From: Psychrobacter immobilis
GTDB lineage: Bacteria > Pseudomonadota > Gammaproteobacteria > Pseudomonadales > Moraxellaceae
DNA: 64,000 nt
Direction: 5' to 3'
NCBI RefSeq assembly: GCF_904846065.1
Contig: NZ_CAJGZV010000001.1
Location: 1,550,001-1,614,000, forward strand
In this document: in pieces, positions 63,097-64,000 of the stretch
How the letters are laid out: each line of letters begins with the position of its first letter
Numbering within the stretch: position 1 is the first letter of the stretch
Notes under the pieces: model-generated
Told to the model about the DNA's origin: nothing
What the model saw: the letters and a program-made list of their open reading frames with translations, nothing else
Database searches by the model: none
Translations under genes and position numbers: made by a program

Positions 63097-63317
63097 AATG
63101 GTCTCTATAACGATGAAACGAGGTTGAGGATTTATTATTTGTTATAAGGTTTAGATACTGTATAAGCATGAAATGGCATAAGCGTAAAATTGCACAGTTT
63201 AATCAAACCTTTCTCTTTATGATAACAGCTTGATGACGAGGTTATAAAAAAATTACATGAAAAATAAAGCTAAAGCCAAAAAATCATGTTAAAAGTCTTT
63301 ATGTTGCTAAAAACCCG

Positions 63318-63326
63318 TGCTATGAT
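63318..63326 (+). promoter_or_regulatory. Candidate extended -10 promoter of csp
   Basis: TGCTATGAT contains the extended -10 TG and a TATGAT hexamer. The expected -35 position reads TTTATG, which is poor, as is common with extended -10 promoters. Confidence 0.5.
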
Positions 63327-63334
63327 ATTTTTTA

Positions 63335-63350
63335 TGCAATAATTATTGCA
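63335..63350. promoter_or_regulatory. Perfect 16-bp palindrome downstream of the csp promoter
   Basis: TGCAATAATTATTGCA is its own reverse complement. It lies nine bases after the candidate -10 hexamer, at about the start of transcription, and is well placed for a repressor or for a structure at the 5' end of the RNA. Confidence 0.6.
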
Positions 63351-63573
63351 AGTTTGTTGCTACTGCCGAAGTAGAGCAATCAGTAAGGCAGTCGTTATGT
63401 TTGTAAATACTCACTGTGTTGGTACATACCGTTATTTGCTATAGGTGCGATATGTAGATAACAGTAGTGAGGATAGTACTCTTAAGTTTTTGATTTCATC
63501 ATCTTAGATCCCGTTTATATGCAATGTTGCAAAGGAATTTGGGGCTAAGCGGACTTTTTTAGGAAGCAATATT

Positions 63574-63789
63574 ATGTCAGCTCGTGAGCAAGGTATCGTT
63601 AAGTGGTTTAATGACTCAAAAGGCTTTGGCTTCATTCAACGTGACAGCGGAGAAGATATTTTTGTCCATTTCCGCGCGATTCAAGGTGATGGCTATCGTT
63701 CTCTAAAAGATGGCGAAAAAGTCGAATTCAGCGTAGTAGAAGGTGATAAAGGCCTTCAAGCTGAAGAAGTCAGAAAAGTAGAAGAGTAA
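63574..63789 (+). CDS. Cold-shock domain protein (CspA family)
   Basis: This 71-residue single-stranded nucleic-acid-binding protein has the RNP1-type motif KGFGFIQRD and the RNP2-type motif DIFVHFRAI. It begins [13 protein letters not shown]. CspA-type proteins are RNA chaperones that keep mRNA unfolded in the cold. The Psychrobacter-like host lives in the cold, which fits. A long leader suggests post-transcriptional control. Confidence 0.96.
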   Translation: MSAREQGIVKWFNDSKGFGFIQRDSGEDIFVHFRAIQGDGYRSLKDGEKVEFSVVEGDKGLQAEEVRKVEE

Positions 63790-63851
63790 TCTATCCAGTC
63801 ATTAGAGCGGTTTAGCTATAATGTCTGTAGACACTACTGATATACTACTGA

Positions 63852-63931
63852 GTCAAGCCCGTTTTATCTTACCCATGTTGAGTCAAAATCAGCATGTTTG
63901 GTGGGATTAAGCGTTAGGCTTGGCTTTTTTT
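63852..63931 (+). terminator. Candidate terminator after csp
   Basis: GTCAAGCC pairs with GGCTTGGC (one G-U pair) around a ~57-base loop that holds a further short stem, and is followed by TTTTTTT. It is unusual in its long loop, but the T-run is good. Confidence 0.55.
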
Positions 63932-64000
63932 ATGCCCGTATCTCAGTCAGCTATATATAGATTTCATATTATTGTTGCTGCTTAATTTAGACAGCAATAT

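Larger units (their letters stand above)
63097..63573. other. Intergenic region with long leader of the cold-shock gene
   Basis: This region holds the aroQ upstream region and the csp promoter and leader. If transcription starts near 63333, the untranslated leader would be ~240 bases, long as in cspA-type genes. AGGAAG lies 8-10 bases before the csp ATG. Confidence 0.6.

Noticed and set aside
1-64000. tRNA or rRNA genes
   Set aside because: No cloverleaf or rRNA-like sequence was noticed by eye on either strand. A tRNA search program would be needed to exclude one fully.

Overview
The window looks like chromosomal DNA of a gammaproteobacterium of the family Moraxellaceae, most probably Psychrobacter. 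This rests on a fused TyrA-AroA enzyme next to hisC, a trimeric autotransporter with an extended signal peptide, an IS1016-type transposase remnant, a fused FhuB permease, an apparently moderate GC content, and several lipoproteins that I can only describe as lineage-specific. The genus call is an inference from recognised proteins, because no database could be searched.

Layout. 1-5.2 kb holds aromatic amino-acid and folate synthesis (hisC end, tyrA-aroA, rarD, folB-folK). 5.3-9.8 kb holds an SDR oxidoreductase, a DUF924 protein, serine acetyltransferase with a repeat-bearing tail, a YtoQ-like protein, TrmJ and an Hpt domain protein. 10-13.8 kb is dnaE, whose stop codon lies in the end of a small TA-flanked inverted-repeat element. 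14.1-22.1 kb is more accessory: an Mrr-like nuclease, gamma-glutamyltransferase, two unknown lipoproteins and a DEDDh exonuclease-BRCT protein. 22.2-25.4 kb is a CpxP/Spy-like protein divergent from a CpxRA-like two-component pair. 25.8-31.9 kb is a 2022-residue trimeric autotransporter adhesin with a long in-frame duplication.

32-45.6 kb is a phenylalanine/tyrosine degradation region: phhA and phhB (Phe to Tyr), tyrB (Tyr to 4-hydroxyphenylpyruvate), hpd (to homogentisate), maiA and fahA (maleylacetoacetate to fumarate and acetoacetate), with IclR and LysR regulators, an orphan TRAP binding protein and an NhaC-family transporter. The ring-opening homogentisate 1,2-dioxygenase is absent from the window. 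A VOC-fold protein with a complete set of candidate metal ligands sits next to fahA instead. This is the most interesting functional gap here.

46.1-50.3 kb is a Fur-box-preceded fhuCDB hydroxamate siderophore uptake operon. 50.4-53.2 kb carries small and unknown genes, a very strong 26-bp hairpin and a truncated IS1595-family transposase. 53.2-63.8 kb returns to housekeeping: a catalytic/non-catalytic M16 peptidase pair, a newly noted 54-residue lipoprotein, ftsY, ogt, yebC, a voltage-gated-type K+ channel with a C-terminal zinc ribbon, an ABC1/UbiB-like kinase, aroQ and a cold-shock protein with a long leader.

Across the window a family of small inverted-repeat elements (63, 91 and 174 bp plus a solo end) carries TAGGGCGTGTC-type ends. 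All complete copies begin and end in TA, and two of them touch the stop codon of a gene.
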